Assembly: GCF_004328075.1 (NCBI RefSeq)
Contig: NZ_SJFN01000014.1
Span: 56,322-120,321 of the forward strand
DNA from: Siculibacillus lacustris
Lineage (GTDB): Bacteria > Pseudomonadota > Alphaproteobacteria > Rhizobiales > Ancalomicrobiaceae
Direction: 5' to 3'
DNA: 64,000 bases
The notes below the pieces were generated by a model. That model was given only the letters and a program-made list of their open reading frames with translations. It was not told the origin of the DNA and ran no database searches. Of this stretch, positions 9,176 through 17,693 are shown piece after piece; position 1 is the stretch's first letter; every line of letters starts with the position of its first letter. The translations under genes were made by a program, and so were the position numbers.

Positions 9176-10213
9176 ATGAACGAGCCCCTCGACGGCGCCG
9201 GACCGACCCCCGATGCCACGCTGCGGCGGACCGCCTCGCCGACGTTCCGCCTCCTCGCCTCGCCGATCGGTCGCCTGGCGGTGATCACCGTGCTGATCTT
9301 CGTCGCCCTGGCGCTGCTCGCGCCCTCGCGCTTCGTCTCGGTCGGCAATCTGACCTCGATGGCCTTCCAGTTTCCGGAGTTCGCATTGTTGTCGCTGGCG
9401 ATGATGCTGGCGATGTTGACCGGCGGCATCGACCTGTCGGTGGTCGGCATCGCCAATCTCTCGGCGATTCTCGCCGGCCTCGCCCTCCACGCCGCCGGCC
9501 CCGAGGCCTCGGCCGGCACCGCGACCCTGGCGATCGGCGCGGCGATCGTCGTGTCGCTCGCCGTCGGCGCGGTCTGCGGGGTGATCAACGGCCTGACCAT
9601 CGGCCGTTTCGCCCTGCCGCCGATCCTCGCCACCCTCGGCTCGGGCCTGATCTACACCGGCCTCGGCGTCGCCATCACCGGCGGCAGCGCCGTGCTCGGC
9701 TTCCCGGCCGCCTTCGCGATCATCGGCAACGGCAGCCTCGGGATCGTGCCGGTGCCGCTGATCCTGTTCGCCGTCGCCGCCGTCGGCGTCGCCTTCCTGC
9801 TCGGCCGCACCGCCTACGGCATCCGCATCGAACTGCTCGGCACCAACCCGCTCGCCAGCCGCTTCGCCGGCATCGACGACTTCATGGTGACCGTGAAGAC
9901 CTACGTGCTGTCGGGCATGCTCGCCGCGCTCGCCGGCCTCGTGGTGATGAGCCGCGCCAATTCCGCCAAGGCCGACTACGGCTCGTCCTACATGCTGCTG
10001 TCGATCCTGATCTGCGTGCTCGGCGGCATCAATCCGAACGGTGGCTTCGGCAAGGTCTCCGGTCTGGTGCTGGCGGTGCTGTCGCTGCAGTTCCTGTCGA
10101 GTGGGCTCAACATGTTGCAGGTCTCCAACTTCGCCCGCGAGTTCATCTGGGGCGGCCTGCTGCTGATCGTCATGGTCGTCAACACCTTCGAACTCGTCCG
10201 CCACCGTCGCTGA
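9176..10213 (+). CDS. Sugar ABC transporter permease 2 (LsrD type)
   Basis: A 345-aa polytopic membrane protein of the same family. It has MLTGGIDLSVVGIANLSAIL and a later LSILICVLGGINPNGGFGK loop in place of the usual VLGG cytoplasmic loop. Two ATGs lie six bases apart. The second (9176) is preferred because AAGGAG ends six nt before it, whereas it directly abuts the first. It heterodimerises with permease 1, as LsrC does with LsrD. A 53-nt gap precedes dhaK. Confidence 0.9.
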   Translation: MNEPLDGAGPTPDATLRRTASPTFRLLASPIGRLAVITVLIFVALALLAPSRFVSVGNLTSMAFQFPEFALLSLAMMLAMLTGGIDLSVVGIANLSAILAGLALHAAGPEASAGTATLAIGAAIVVSLAVGAVCGVINGLTIGRFALPPILATLGSGLIYTGLGVAITGGSAVLGFPAAFAIIGNGSLGIVPVPLILFAVAAVGVAFLLGRTAYGIRIELLGTNPLASRFAGIDDFMVTVKTYVLSGMLAALAGLVVMSRANSAKADYGSSYMLLSILICVLGGINPNGGFGKVSGLVLAVLSLQFLSSGLNMLQVSNFAREFIWGGLLLIVMVVNTFELVRHRR

Positions 10214-10266
10214 ACCACAAGAATGCCGGGAGCGAACCCCGGCCGTCCAACCACAGGAAACGTCCC

Positions 10267-11265
10267 ATGAAGAAGATCCTCAACGACCCCTACTCTTACG
10301 TCGACGAACTGCTGGAGGGGCTGGTCGCCGCCCATCCCGAATATTACCGCCGCCTCGGCGCCAACGGCCGCGTCATCGCCCGCGCCGGCACGCCGAAGCC
10401 CGGCAAGGTCGGCATCGTCACCGGCGGCGGTTCCGGCCATCTGCCGGTGTTCACCGGCTACGTCGGCCCCGGCCTGCTCGACGCCTGCGCGGTCGGCGAC
10501 GTCTTCGCTTCGCCGAGCGTCGATCAGATGGCCGACTCGATCCGTGCGGCCAATGCCGGCGCCGGCGTGCTCCGCCTCTACGGCAACTACGGCGGCGACA
10601 TCATGAACTTCGACATGGCCGGCGACGTGGTCGAGATGGAGGACATCCGGACCACCACGGTGATCGTCGCCGACGACGTCGCCTCGGCCCCGACCGCCGA
10701 AGCCCACAAGCGCCGCGGCGTCGCCGGCATGGTCTACGCCTTCAAGATCGCCGGCGCGGCCGCCGAAGCCGGGCTCGATCTCGACGCCGTCACCGAGGTG
10801 GCGCAGGCCGCGGCGGACGCCTGCCGCTCGGTCGGCGTGGCGCTGACTCCCTGCGTCGTGCCGCAGGCCGGCAAGCCGACCTTCTCGATCGGCGAGAACG
10901 AGATGGAGATCGGCATGGGTATCCATGGCGAGCCGGGCGTGCGCATCGGACCGCTGGTCGGCGCCGACGCCATCGCCGACGAGATGCTCGACATCCTCCT
11001 CGCCGACCGCCCGGTCGAGAAGGGCGAACGGCTGTCGGTGATGGTCAACTCGCTCGGCGCCACCCCGCCGGAAGAGCTCTACATCCTCTATCGCCGGGTC
11101 AAGGCCCGCATCGACGCCGCCGGCGGCACCATCGTCATGCCGCTGATCGGCCGCTACGCCACCTCGATGGAGATGACCGGCGTGTCCTTCACCCTGTGCC
11201 GCCTCGACCCGCGCCTGGAAGGCTACCTCACCGCGCCGGCCGCCTGCGCCTTCTGGAGAGTGTGA
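10267..11265 (+). CDS. dhaK: DhaK-family kinase subunit (dihydroxyacetone/tetrulose kinase)
   Basis: A 332-aa DhaK domain. The catalytic histidine that binds the keto substrate covalently is H220, in GMGIHGEPG. NNLGATP-like VNSLGATPPEELYILY and YATSMEMTGVSFTL are also conserved. The substrate loop reads GGGSGHLPVF where E. coli DhaK, as I recall it, has GGGSGHEPMH: the histidine after GSG is kept but the following E and H are replaced. With DhaL, ATP would be the phosphate donor or a DhaM partner must be encoded elsewhere, since none is here. The substrate may be dihydroxyacetone or a longer ketose such as erythrulose. The companion dhaL starts 2 nt after the stop. Confidence 0.9.
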   Translation: MKKILNDPYSYVDELLEGLVAAHPEYYRRLGANGRVIARAGTPKPGKVGIVTGGGSGHLPVFTGYVGPGLLDACAVGDVFASPSVDQMADSIRAANAGAGVLRLYGNYGGDIMNFDMAGDVVEMEDIRTTTVIVADDVASAPTAEAHKRRGVAGMVYAFKIAGAAAEAGLDLDAVTEVAQAAADACRSVGVALTPCVVPQAGKPTFSIGENEMEIGMGIHGEPGVRIGPLVGADAIADEMLDILLADRPVEKGERLSVMVNSLGATPPEELYILYRRVKARIDAAGGTIVMPLIGRYATSMEMTGVSFTLCRLDPRLEGYLTAPAACAFWRV

Positions 11266-11267
11266 CG

Positions 11268-11870
11268 ATGACCTTGACCAGAGCCGAACTCGCCGCCGGC
11301 CTCGGCCGCATCGCCGACCACATGGAGATCGTCGCCGACGAGCTCAACACCCTCGACGGCCAGCTCGGCGACGGCGATCTCGGCATCACCATGGTGCGCG
11401 GCGGCCGCGAGGTGAAGGCGATCCTCGGCGAGCTGCCGCCGGAGATCGGCGAAGCGCTGATGAAGGTCGCCCAGGCCTTCACCCGTGTCTCCGGATCGAG
11501 CTACGGCACCCTCGTCGCCTCGGGCCTGATGGCTGCGGCCAAGCTGACCCGCGGCCGCACCGAAGTGCCGTGGACCGAGATGTCGGCGCTGCTCGCCGCC
11601 GCCTTCGAGCAGATGCGCAGCCGCGGCAAGGCCTCGCTCGGCGACAAGACGGTGCTCGACACCCTCGATGCCGCCGCAAGGGCCACCGCCGGTCTCGACG
11701 ATCCCCATGCGATCCTCGCCGCGGCGCGCACCGCGGTCACCGAGACCATGGCGACCTGCCGCACCTGGCCGGCCAAGATCGGCCGCGCCCGGATCTTCGC
11801 GGAAAAGAGCGTCGGCCTCGACGATCCCGGCCAGCTCGCGCTGCTGCGCGTCCTCGAAGGGCTCGGCTGA
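11268..11870 (+). CDS. dhaL: DhaL-family nucleotide-binding kinase subunit
   Basis: A 200-aa all-helical DhaL (DAK2) domain. The nucleotide/Mg2+ loop LDGQLGDGDLGITM near residues 28-41 supplies the conserved aspartates. The later SGSSYGTLVASGLM and DKTVLDTLDAAA segments contact nucleotide in the family. It binds ADP/ATP and phosphorylates the ketose held by DhaK. The 2-nt spacing from dhaK indicates translational coupling. It is the last gene of the plus-strand operon and is followed by a strong hairpin. Confidence 0.9.
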   Translation: MTLTRAELAAGLGRIADHMEIVADELNTLDGQLGDGDLGITMVRGGREVKAILGELPPEIGEALMKVAQAFTRVSGSSYGTLVASGLMAAAKLTRGRTEVPWTEMSALLAAAFEQMRSRGKASLGDKTVLDTLDAAARATAGLDDPHAILAAARTAVTETMATCRTWPAKIGRARIFAEKSVGLDDPGQLALLRVLEGLG

Positions 11871-11890
11871 GCCTGCATGAGACGACACGA

Positions 11891-11925
11891 CGACGCCGGC
11901 GCGGAGCCCCCTCCGGCCGGCGTCG
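11891..11925 (+). terminator. Hairpin downstream of dhaL, probable operon terminator
   Basis: CGACGCCGGC and GCCGGCGTCG form a perfect 10-bp stem with a 15-nt loop, starting 21 nt after the dhaL stop. Only a weak T run (catttc) follows, so intrinsic termination is likely but not textbook. Confidence 0.5.
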
Positions 11926-11980
11926 GCATTTCGGACCGCGGCCCCGGCGGCGAAACGCCGCGGGACAGACGCGGCGCGGG

Positions 11981-12364
11981 TCAGAACGGCTTGACGGTCA
12001 TGACCCCATAGGCGGCGAGCAGCAGCAGGCCCTGGACCGCCACCCCGGCGACCACCGTGTCGCGCCGGCCGACCACCAGCGCCCGGCGCGCCCGCGCCCC
12101 GGCGACGCCGTGACCGATGATCGCCACCAGACCGAACCACGGATAGAGCGCCGCCGGGGCGGTGCCGAGCACCACCACCACGAGCCCGGTCAGCCCGGCG
12201 AGACCGGTCGTCGCCATCGCCGCGACATAGGACAGACGGTGGAGCCGCCCGAGCCCGCCGCTGGCGAGCGGCGTGAACAGGGCCGCGGCGGCCCAGCCGA
12301 CGGTGGCGAGGACGGCGAGCATGGCGAGCCCCCGATGGGCTTCGATCAGAGCGTGGGGTGACAT
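11981..12364 (-). CDS. Small integral membrane protein of unknown function
   Basis: A 127-aa protein with about four hydrophobic segments (approximate residues 12-32, 43-68, 71-90 and 101-121) and short basic loops (GARARRALVVGRRD). No catalytic motif is visible and I do not recognise a named family. It reads codirectionally behind the NikR-like regulator gene with a 110-nt gap. The two may form a unit in which the regulator controls the membrane protein. That link is inferred from position only. Confidence 0.65.
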   Translation of the reverse strand: MSPHALIEAHRGLAMLAVLATVGWAAAALFTPLASGGLGRLHRLSYVAAMATTGLAGLTGLVVVVLGTAPAALYPWFGLVAIIGHGVAGARARRALVVGRRDTVVAGVAVQGLLLLAAYGVMTVKPF

Positions 12365-12474
12365 GGGCGACCTCGTTGGCGATGTCCCGATTCCTCGGGA
12401 AACTACGGATGGCGACCTTATCCGGTTCGGATCGGTTCGCCATCCCCATCGCGATGAAGGCGTGGCCGAACCGG

Positions 12475-12885
12475 TCAGTCGGCGCCGGTCTTCGGCACCA
12501 CCACCAGCCGACCGTTCTTCACTCCGCGCTCGGCGGTGATCCGTTCGGAAAAGGCCCGGACCTCGGTGGTCGCCCCCTCGAGCAGGGCCACCTGCACGAA
12601 ACGGTCGGCGTCGAGCGGCCGCTGCAGTGTCGTCACGACGAGATCGCGGCGCTCGAGCTGCGCCGCGGCGAGGCGCTTGGGCAATTCGCGGGTGTCGGGC
12701 TCGTAGACGTAGACCAGCAGCGCCAGACAGTCGCGGGTCTCGTCGACCCCCTCGCCGGCCTGCACCAACCCGGCCCGGGCGAGGTCGCGCAGCGCCTCGG
12801 AGCGGTTGGAATAGCCGCGCGACTCCATGAACCGGTCGATCTCGCCCATCAGATCGTCGTCGAAGGTCACGGTCAGTCGCTGCAC
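12475..12885 (-). CDS. NikR-like ribbon-helix-helix regulator lacking nickel ligands
   Basis: A 136-aa protein with the NikR layout. The N-terminal ribbon-helix-helix starts QRLTVTFDDDLMGEIDRFM and includes GYSNRSEALRDLARAGL. It is followed by a C-terminal ACT-like domain (RELPKRLAAAQLERRDLVV, ITAERGVKNGRL). Aligned by eye to E. coli NikR from memory, the four high-affinity Ni ligands H76, H87, H89 and C95 correspond to L77, Q88, P90 and F96 here, so none remains. DNA binding should be intact, but nickel sensing through the canonical site is not possible. The start is GTG at 12885 with GGGGAGA about 8 nt upstream. No nickel transporter or nickel enzyme gene is nearby. Confidence 0.85.
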   Translation of the reverse strand: MQRLTVTFDDDLMGEIDRFMESRGYSNRSEALRDLARAGLVQAGEGVDETRDCLALLVYVYEPDTRELPKRLAAAQLERRDLVVTTLQRPLDADRFVQVALLEGATTEVRAFSERITAERGVKNGRLVVVPKTGAD

Positions 12886-12970
12886 GGTGGCGTCTCCCCG
12901 AGGCGCGCGCCCCGATCGCCCGATCCTATCCGATCGCGCCGCGCCGTCGAGGCGGCATCGTCGCCACCGC

Positions 12971-13780
12971 TCAGGCGCCCGAAGTCGGCCCGTCGCCGCC
13001 GGGCGCCTGCGCCGTGGTGGCGAACATCACCCGGATGGCGTTGTCGAAATGCTGGGCCATCGCGGTGCTCGCCGCCGCCGGATCGCCGGCGACCACCGCC
13101 GCGACGATCTCCTCGTGCAGTTGCTGCACCCGGTTCAACTCGGGCGTCTCGGCCCAGCGCTCGATGCCGATCATCATCGACGTCTGGAAGATCTGCCGGA
13201 AGGCCTCGACCAGCATCAGATAGAGCGGATTGTCGGCGGCTTCGGCCAAGGTCAGATGCAGGCGCATGTCGAGCGTGGTGTAGGCCACGACGTCGTCGAG
13301 CTTGCCGGCCATCTCGGCGACGATCGCCTCCAGCGCCGCGGCAGTCTCCGGCGTGCAGCGCTCGGCGGCGACCGCGACCATGGCGATCTCGATGCCGCGC
13401 CGCATCTCCATGACGTGACCGACGTCGGCCTGACCGATCAGCACGGCGTTCTCGATGACGTTGCGCAAGGTCGCGCCGTCGAGCGGGCTGACCGTCGCGC
13501 GCTTGCCGACCGCCATCTCGATCAGACCGGTGGCGGCGAGCGTCCGCATCGCCTCGCGGACGATCGGTCGGCTGATGCCGAGACTGGCGCCGATCACCGA
13601 TTCGCTGGGCAGCCGCGATCCCGGTCGCAACCGGTGGGCGGCGATGTGGTCGCGCAGGTAGGCGACCACCTGATCGGCGCGCGATTCCCCGCCTTCGCGG
13701 CGGGCGGGCGCCGAGTCCTCGGAGGGGGTCTTGATGGGTTCGAGCACGCGATGAATTCCCTGTCGTTGTGCGATCGCCAT
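12971..13780 (-). CDS. GntR-family (FadR/FCD subfamily) transcriptional regulator
   Basis: About 269 aa. A winged-helix GntR domain (ADQVVAYLRDHIAAHRLRPG, LPSESVIGASLGISRPIVREAM) is followed by an all-helical FCD ligand-binding domain. The FCD domain keeps the usual metal-site pattern: LDMRLHLTLAEAADN, then HEEIVAAVVAGD and QHFDNA. It is divergent from the ExuT-like transporter, so it is the likely repressor of the hexuronate operon, as UxuR/ExuR-type regulators are. The ATG at 13780 leaves a roughly 40-residue tail before the winged helix, so a later start is possible. Confidence 0.9.
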   Translation of the reverse strand: MAIAQRQGIHRVLEPIKTPSEDSAPARREGGESRADQVVAYLRDHIAAHRLRPGSRLPSESVIGASLGISRPIVREAMRTLAATGLIEMAVGKRATVSPLDGATLRNVIENAVLIGQADVGHVMEMRRGIEIAMVAVAAERCTPETAAALEAIVAEMAGKLDDVVAYTTLDMRLHLTLAEAADNPLYLMLVEAFRQIFQTSMMIGIERWAETPELNRVQQLHEEIVAAVVAGDPAAASTAMAQHFDNAIRVMFATTAQAPGGDGPTSGA

Positions 13781-13870
13781 CCGAACCCGAGCCGCCGCCG
13801 ATCGCAAGCCCTCTCCTCGGAGTTTAGCGCAGACCAACCGTCGCGGAGATAGATGAATTACCAACTTGCC

Positions 13871-13906
13871 TGACAGGTTGGGACGGCCTAGAGATCAAAC
13901 CTGTCA
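13871..13906. promoter_or_regulatory. Inverted repeat TGACAGGTT-N18-AACCTGTCA, candidate GntR operator
   Basis: A perfect 9-bp inverted repeat with an 18-nt spacer lies between the GntR-family regulator and the transporter. The spacer puts the two arms on nearly the same helical face. That fits a dimer-of-dimers site or two half sites. Function is inferred from position. Confidence 0.5.
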
Positions 13907-14012
13907 TACAGCCTTTGGCGCCACCGGACTCGGATCCCCCGTGAGACCGCCTCCCGTTCGGCGAGCGCCGCCAGGAAACAAGATCTCAAGATCGAACGAC
14001 AGGGAGTCTGAA

Positions 14013-15320
14013 ATGTCTCGAATCGAGAGTCTGGCGCCATCCGGCCTCACCGCCAAGGTGGTCGAGAAAGTTGGACACTACAGATGGACGATCTGCGCCC
14101 TTCTGTTCTTTTCGACCACCATCAACTACATGGATCGCCAGGTTCTCGGTCTCCTGAAACCGCTCTTGATGAAGGATCTGGTGTGGACCGAGACCGATTT
14201 CGGTGACATCGTCGCGGCCTTCTCCCTGATGTATGCGCTCGGCTACGTCGGCATGGGCCGCTTCATGGACAAGGTCGGCGTCAAGATCGGCCTGCCGATC
14301 GCCGTCGTCGGCTGGTCGATCTTCGCCTGCCTGCAGGGCCTGATGTCGACCGTCCTCGGCTTCAAGGTCGCCCGCGGCGGCCTCGGCCTGATGGAAGGCG
14401 GCAACTTCCCGGCGTCGATCAGCACCATCCGCGAATGGTTCCCGGCCAAGGAGCGGGCGCTGGCGACCGGCCTGTTCAACGCCGGCTCCAACATCGGCGC
14501 GGTGGTCACGCCGATCATCCTGCCGCTGATCGTCGCCCTGGTCGGCTGGCAGCTCGCCTTCATCGTCGTCGGCGCCCTCGGCTTCATCTGGGTGGTGGCC
14601 TGGGGCATCCTCTATGAGCACCCCGAGCAGCAGAAGCTGCTGTCGGCCGCCGAGCTGGCCTATGTCCGCTCCGACCCGATCATCGCCGAGACCAAGGTTC
14701 CGTGGCTGTCGCTGCTGACCTATCGCGGCACCTGGGCCTATCTGGTCGGCATGTTGATGTCGAGCCCGGTGTGGTGGTTCTATCTCAACTGGGTTCCGGG
14801 CTATCTGAACAAGCAGTACGGCGTCAATCTGATGGCCGCCATGGCGCCGCTGGTCACCATCTACTTCCTCGCCGACGTCGGTTCGATCGGTGGCGGCTGG
14901 ATCTCCTCGCATCTGATCAAGGGCGGCATGCGCACCCTCCGGGCCCGCCGCATCGCCATGTTCTGCATGGCCGGCTGCGTGGTGCCGGTGGCGCTGGTGT
15001 CGCAGGTCTCCAACATGTGGGCGGCGGTGCTGCTCATCAGCCTCGCGGCCGCCGCCCATCAGGGCTTCGCCGCCAACCTCTACACCATCGTCTCCGACAC
15101 CATCCCGGCCAACGCCGTCTCGTCGGTGGTCGGCATCGGCGGCTTCGCCGCCGGCATCGCCGGCATGTTCGTGGCGCTGGCCGTCGGCCGCATTCTCGAC
15201 GCCACCGGCGGCAACTACATGGTCCTGTTCGTCGGGGCCTCGGTGATGTACCCGACCGCGGTGTTCATCATGCACCTGATCCTGCCCAAATACGCCCGTA
15301 CCGAAGCCGGTACGGAGTGA
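14013..15320 (+). CDS. MFS hexuronate transporter (ExuT/anion:cation symporter family)
   Basis: A 435-aa major facilitator with twelve predicted membrane segments. The N-terminal [19 protein letters not shown] is characteristic of the ExuT/GudP branch, and [17 protein letters not shown] and [18 protein letters not shown] follow. Members import galacturonate, glucuronate or related sugar acids with protons. The ATG at 14013 has AGGGAG 6 nt upstream. Longer in-frame readings upstream have no conserved sequence. It heads the operon RraA-like, UxaA pair, SDR, UxaC, which supports a hexuronate substrate. Confidence 0.9.
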   Translation: MSRIESLAPSGLTAKVVEKVGHYRWTICALLFFSTTINYMDRQVLGLLKPLLMKDLVWTETDFGDIVAAFSLMYALGYVGMGRFMDKVGVKIGLPIAVVGWSIFACLQGLMSTVLGFKVARGGLGLMEGGNFPASISTIREWFPAKERALATGLFNAGSNIGAVVTPIILPLIVALVGWQLAFIVVGALGFIWVVAWGILYEHPEQQKLLSAAELAYVRSDPIIAETKVPWLSLLTYRGTWAYLVGMLMSSPVWWFYLNWVPGYLNKQYGVNLMAAMAPLVTIYFLADVGSIGGGWISSHLIKGGMRTLRARRIAMFCMAGCVVPVALVSQVSNMWAAVLLISLAAAAHQGFAANLYTIVSDTIPANAVSSVVGIGGFAAGIAGMFVALAVGRILDATGGNYMVLFVGASVMYPTAVFIMHLILPKYARTEAGTE

Positions 15321-15489
15321 CCGCGACGGCGGCGGACGGAGGGGATACCCTCGGTCCGTCGCCCCGGACGGCGGTGGCGCGACCCCCGGGGCGCCGCCGA
15401 TCCGCCCTCATCCCCCCTGCCCGCGATCCGGGAGGGGAGCGGCGCGGCACCGATGCGACCCGCCGGCCTCTGCAATCCATGGAGTCGAC

Positions 15490-16143
15490 ATGACCGATAC
15501 GGAACTCTTCGCCCTCGTGAAGTCCGAGCTCTACACCCCGGTGGTCGGCGACATCCTCGACGACCTCGGCCTGTTCCATCAGTTCCTGCCCCAGCCGATC
15601 CAGCCGATGCGCGAGACGATGAAGCTGGTCGGCCGCGCCATGCCGGTGGTGATGATCGACGTCTACGGCCGCCAGGAAGAGCCCTTCGGCAAGCTCACCG
15701 AGGCGCTCGACCAGTTGCAGCCCGGCGAGATCTATCTGGCCAGCGGCGGCGACATGCGCTGCGCCTATTGGGGCGAGATCCTCACCGCCACTTCCCGCAC
15801 CCGCGGCGCCGCCGGCGCGGTGATCAACGGTTTCCATCGCGACACGCCGCAGGTGCTCGAACAGGACTGGCCGGTGTTCAGCCGCGGCCGCTTCGCCCAG
15901 GATTCCGGCGTGCGCACCAAGGTCGTCGACTACCGCTGCCCGATCGAGGTCGGGTCGGTGTGGATCGAGCCGGGCGATCTGGTGTTCGGCGATCTCGACG
16001 GCGTGCTGGTGGTGCCCAAGCGCCACGAGGCCGAAGTGATCGAGCGGGCGCTGACCAAGGCGCGCGGCGAGAAACTGGTGCGCAAGGAGATCGAAGCCGG
16101 TCTGTCGTCGACCGACGCCTTCCGCAAATACGGGATCCTGTGA
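15490..16143 (+). CDS. RraA-like / HMG-aldolase-family protein
   Basis: A 217-aa protein of the RraA fold ([12 protein letters not shown] at the start, [41 protein letters not shown]). Family members are either the RNase E inhibitor RraA or metal-dependent 4-hydroxy-4-methyl-2-oxoglutarate/4-carboxy-4-hydroxy-2-oxoadipate aldolases. The Arg-Asp pair expected of aldolases is present (HRD). The acidic residue normally three positions later is replaced by glutamine (RDTPQ), so catalysis is not assured. Lying inside a hexuronate operon, it more likely acts on a sugar-acid intermediate than on RNase E. A 169-nt gap precedes it. Confidence 0.82.
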   Translation: MTDTELFALVKSELYTPVVGDILDDLGLFHQFLPQPIQPMRETMKLVGRAMPVVMIDVYGRQEEPFGKLTEALDQLQPGEIYLASGGDMRCAYWGEILTATSRTRGAAGAVINGFHRDTPQVLEQDWPVFSRGRFAQDSGVRTKVVDYRCPIEVGSVWIEPGDLVFGDLDGVLVVPKRHEAEVIERALTKARGEKLVRKEIEAGLSSTDAFRKYGIL

Positions 16144-16156
16144 GGTGGAGGCGACC

Positions 16157-16486
16157 ATGGCGATCGTGGCCTTCCGGATCCATACGCACGACAACGTCGC
16201 CACCTTGCTCGCCGACGCCCCCGCCGGGCCGATCGCCGTGCAGGGCGGCGGCACGACCGACGCCGTGACCGCCAACGAGCCGATCGAACTCGGTCACAAG
16301 GTCGCGCTCGCCGACATCGCCGAGGGGGCGACGGTGGTCAAGTTCGGCGTCGCCATCGGCCTCGCGAGCCGACCGATCCGCCGTGGCGACTGGGTCCATC
16401 TCCACAATTGCCGCAGTGCCTTCGACGCCCGCTCGGGCACCCTCGATCTCCACACCGGCGCCGCCACGGACACCCGCTATGAATGA
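16157..16486 (+). CDS. UxaA-family dehydratase small (SAF domain) subunit
   Basis: A 109-aa SAF-like domain corresponding to the N-terminal part of altronate/galactarate dehydratases (UxaA, GarD). Typical segments are [10 protein letters not shown] and [22 protein letters not shown], then [17 protein letters not shown]. In E. coli UxaA this domain is fused to the catalytic part; here it is a separate gene. The ATG is preceded by GGTGGAG about 6 nt upstream. It overlaps the large-subunit gene by 8 nt, so the two are made in equal amounts and probably form one enzyme. Confidence 0.9.
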   Translation: MAIVAFRIHTHDNVATLLADAPAGPIAVQGGGTTDAVTANEPIELGHKVALADIAEGATVVKFGVAIGLASRPIRRGDWVHLHNCRSAFDARSGTLDLHTGAATDTRYE

Positions 16487-17693
16487 CTTGCGCGAAACCA
16501 CCTGGACCGGCCACCTGCGCGGCGACGGGCGCAAGGGCATCCGCAATCTGGTGCTGGTGATCTACACCGTCGAATGCGCCGCCCATGTCGCCCAGGCGAT
16601 CGCCGCCGGCGAGCCCGACACCCAGGTGATCGGCTTCCCCGGCTGCTACGACAACCCTTACGCGATCCGCCTGATCCTGTCGCTCGCCCGCCACCCCAAC
16701 GTCGGGGCGGTGCTGGCGGTCGGACTCGGCTGCGAATACACCCAGCCGGCCCGCATCGCCGACGTGGTCGAGCGCAGCGGCCGCCCCGCCGCGTCGTTCT
16801 TCATCCAGGACGTCGGCGGCACCCGCAGCTCGATCGACAAGGGCAAGGCGATCGTCGCCGACCTGCGCGCCCAGATCGCCCGCGAAGTGCCGCGGGTGCC
16901 GATGGGCTTCGCCGATCTCACCATCGGCTGCGAATGCGGCGGCTCGGACGGCACCTCGGGCCTGGTCGGCAACCCGACCGTCGGCGCCTTCTTCGACCGT
17001 CTGGTCGATGCCGGCGGGACGGCGATCGTCGAGGAGATCGTCGAGATGATCGGGCTTTCCGACATCATCTTCGACCGCGCCGTCGACGTCCGCGCCCGCG
17101 GCGAGCTCGAGACGGCCTATGCCAAGGCCGTGCGCTACTGCCAGGAGGTGCGCCAATATTCGGTGTCGCCGGGCAACTTCGCCGGCGGCCTCACCACCAT
17201 CGAGGAAAAGAGCATGGGAGCCTTCGCCAAGAGCGGCTCCCGGCCGATCCAGGGGGTGATCAAGGTCGGCGAGACGCCGCCGTGGCCGGGCCTGTGGGTG
17301 ATGGACAGCGTGCCCGACCCGCATTTCATGGGCTTCGGCTACACCAATCCCAACGACACCGAAGGGATCATGGACCTGATCAGCGGCGGCTCCCAGGTGG
17401 TGCTGTTCGTCACCGGTCGCGGCAGCGTCATCGGCTCGCCGGTCGCACCCCTGGTCAAGGTCACCGGCAACAGCCGCACCTACCGGCGGATGATCGAGGA
17501 CATGGACTTCGACGCCGGCCGGGTGCTGACCGGGGCGGTCTCCCTCGACGCCGCCGCCCTCGAACTCGCCGACATGATCGGCGCCGTCGCCGCCGGCGCC
17601 CAGAGCCGCCCCGAGGCGCTCGGGCACCGCGAATATTTCGTGATGTACAAGCATCAGGATGAACCCCAAACGAGACGGGAATGCGAGAAATGA
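16479..17693 (+). CDS. UxaA-family dehydratase large subunit (altronate dehydratase-like)
   Basis: A 404-aa catalytic part of the UxaA/GarD family. It starts with [20 protein letters not shown] and contains [27 protein letters not shown] and [11 protein letters not shown]. The conserved cysteines in the CECGG region fit the iron site of the family. With the small subunit it would dehydrate an aldonate such as D-altronate to a 2-keto-3-deoxy acid. The start ATG lies inside the last codons of the small-subunit gene, and the end overlaps the SDR start (ATGA). Confidence 0.9.
   Translation: MNDLRETTWTGHLRGDGRKGIRNLVLVIYTVECAAHVAQAIAAGEPDTQVIGFPGCYDNPYAIRLILSLARHPNVGAVLAVGLGCEYTQPARIADVVERSGRPAASFFIQDVGGTRSSIDKGKAIVADLRAQIAREVPRVPMGFADLTIGCECGGSDGTSGLVGNPTVGAFFDRLVDAGGTAIVEEIVEMIGLSDIIFDRAVDVRARGELETAYAKAVRYCQEVRQYSVSPGNFAGGLTTIEEKSMGAFAKSGSRPIQGVIKVGETPPWPGLWVMDSVPDPHFMGFGYTNPNDTEGIMDLISGGSQVVLFVTGRGSVIGSPVAPLVKVTGNSRTYRRMIEDMDFDAGRVLTGAVSLDAAALELADMIGAVAAGAQSRPEALGHREYFVMYKHQDEPQTRRECEK

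Noticed and set aside
5551..10213. Autoinducer-2 (Lsr) uptake system
   Set aside because: The binding protein and permeases resemble Lsr proteins, but lsrK, lsrR, lsrF and lsrG are absent and the partner enzymes are for sugar or polyol catabolism.
12475..12885. Plain nickel-responsive NikR repressor
   Set aside because: All four canonical nickel ligands are replaced and no nickel genes are nearby, so I kept only NikR-like.
15490..16143. RraA inhibitor of RNase E
   Set aside because: The fold matches, but placement inside a hexuronate operon and the retained Arg-Asp pair favour a catabolic role.
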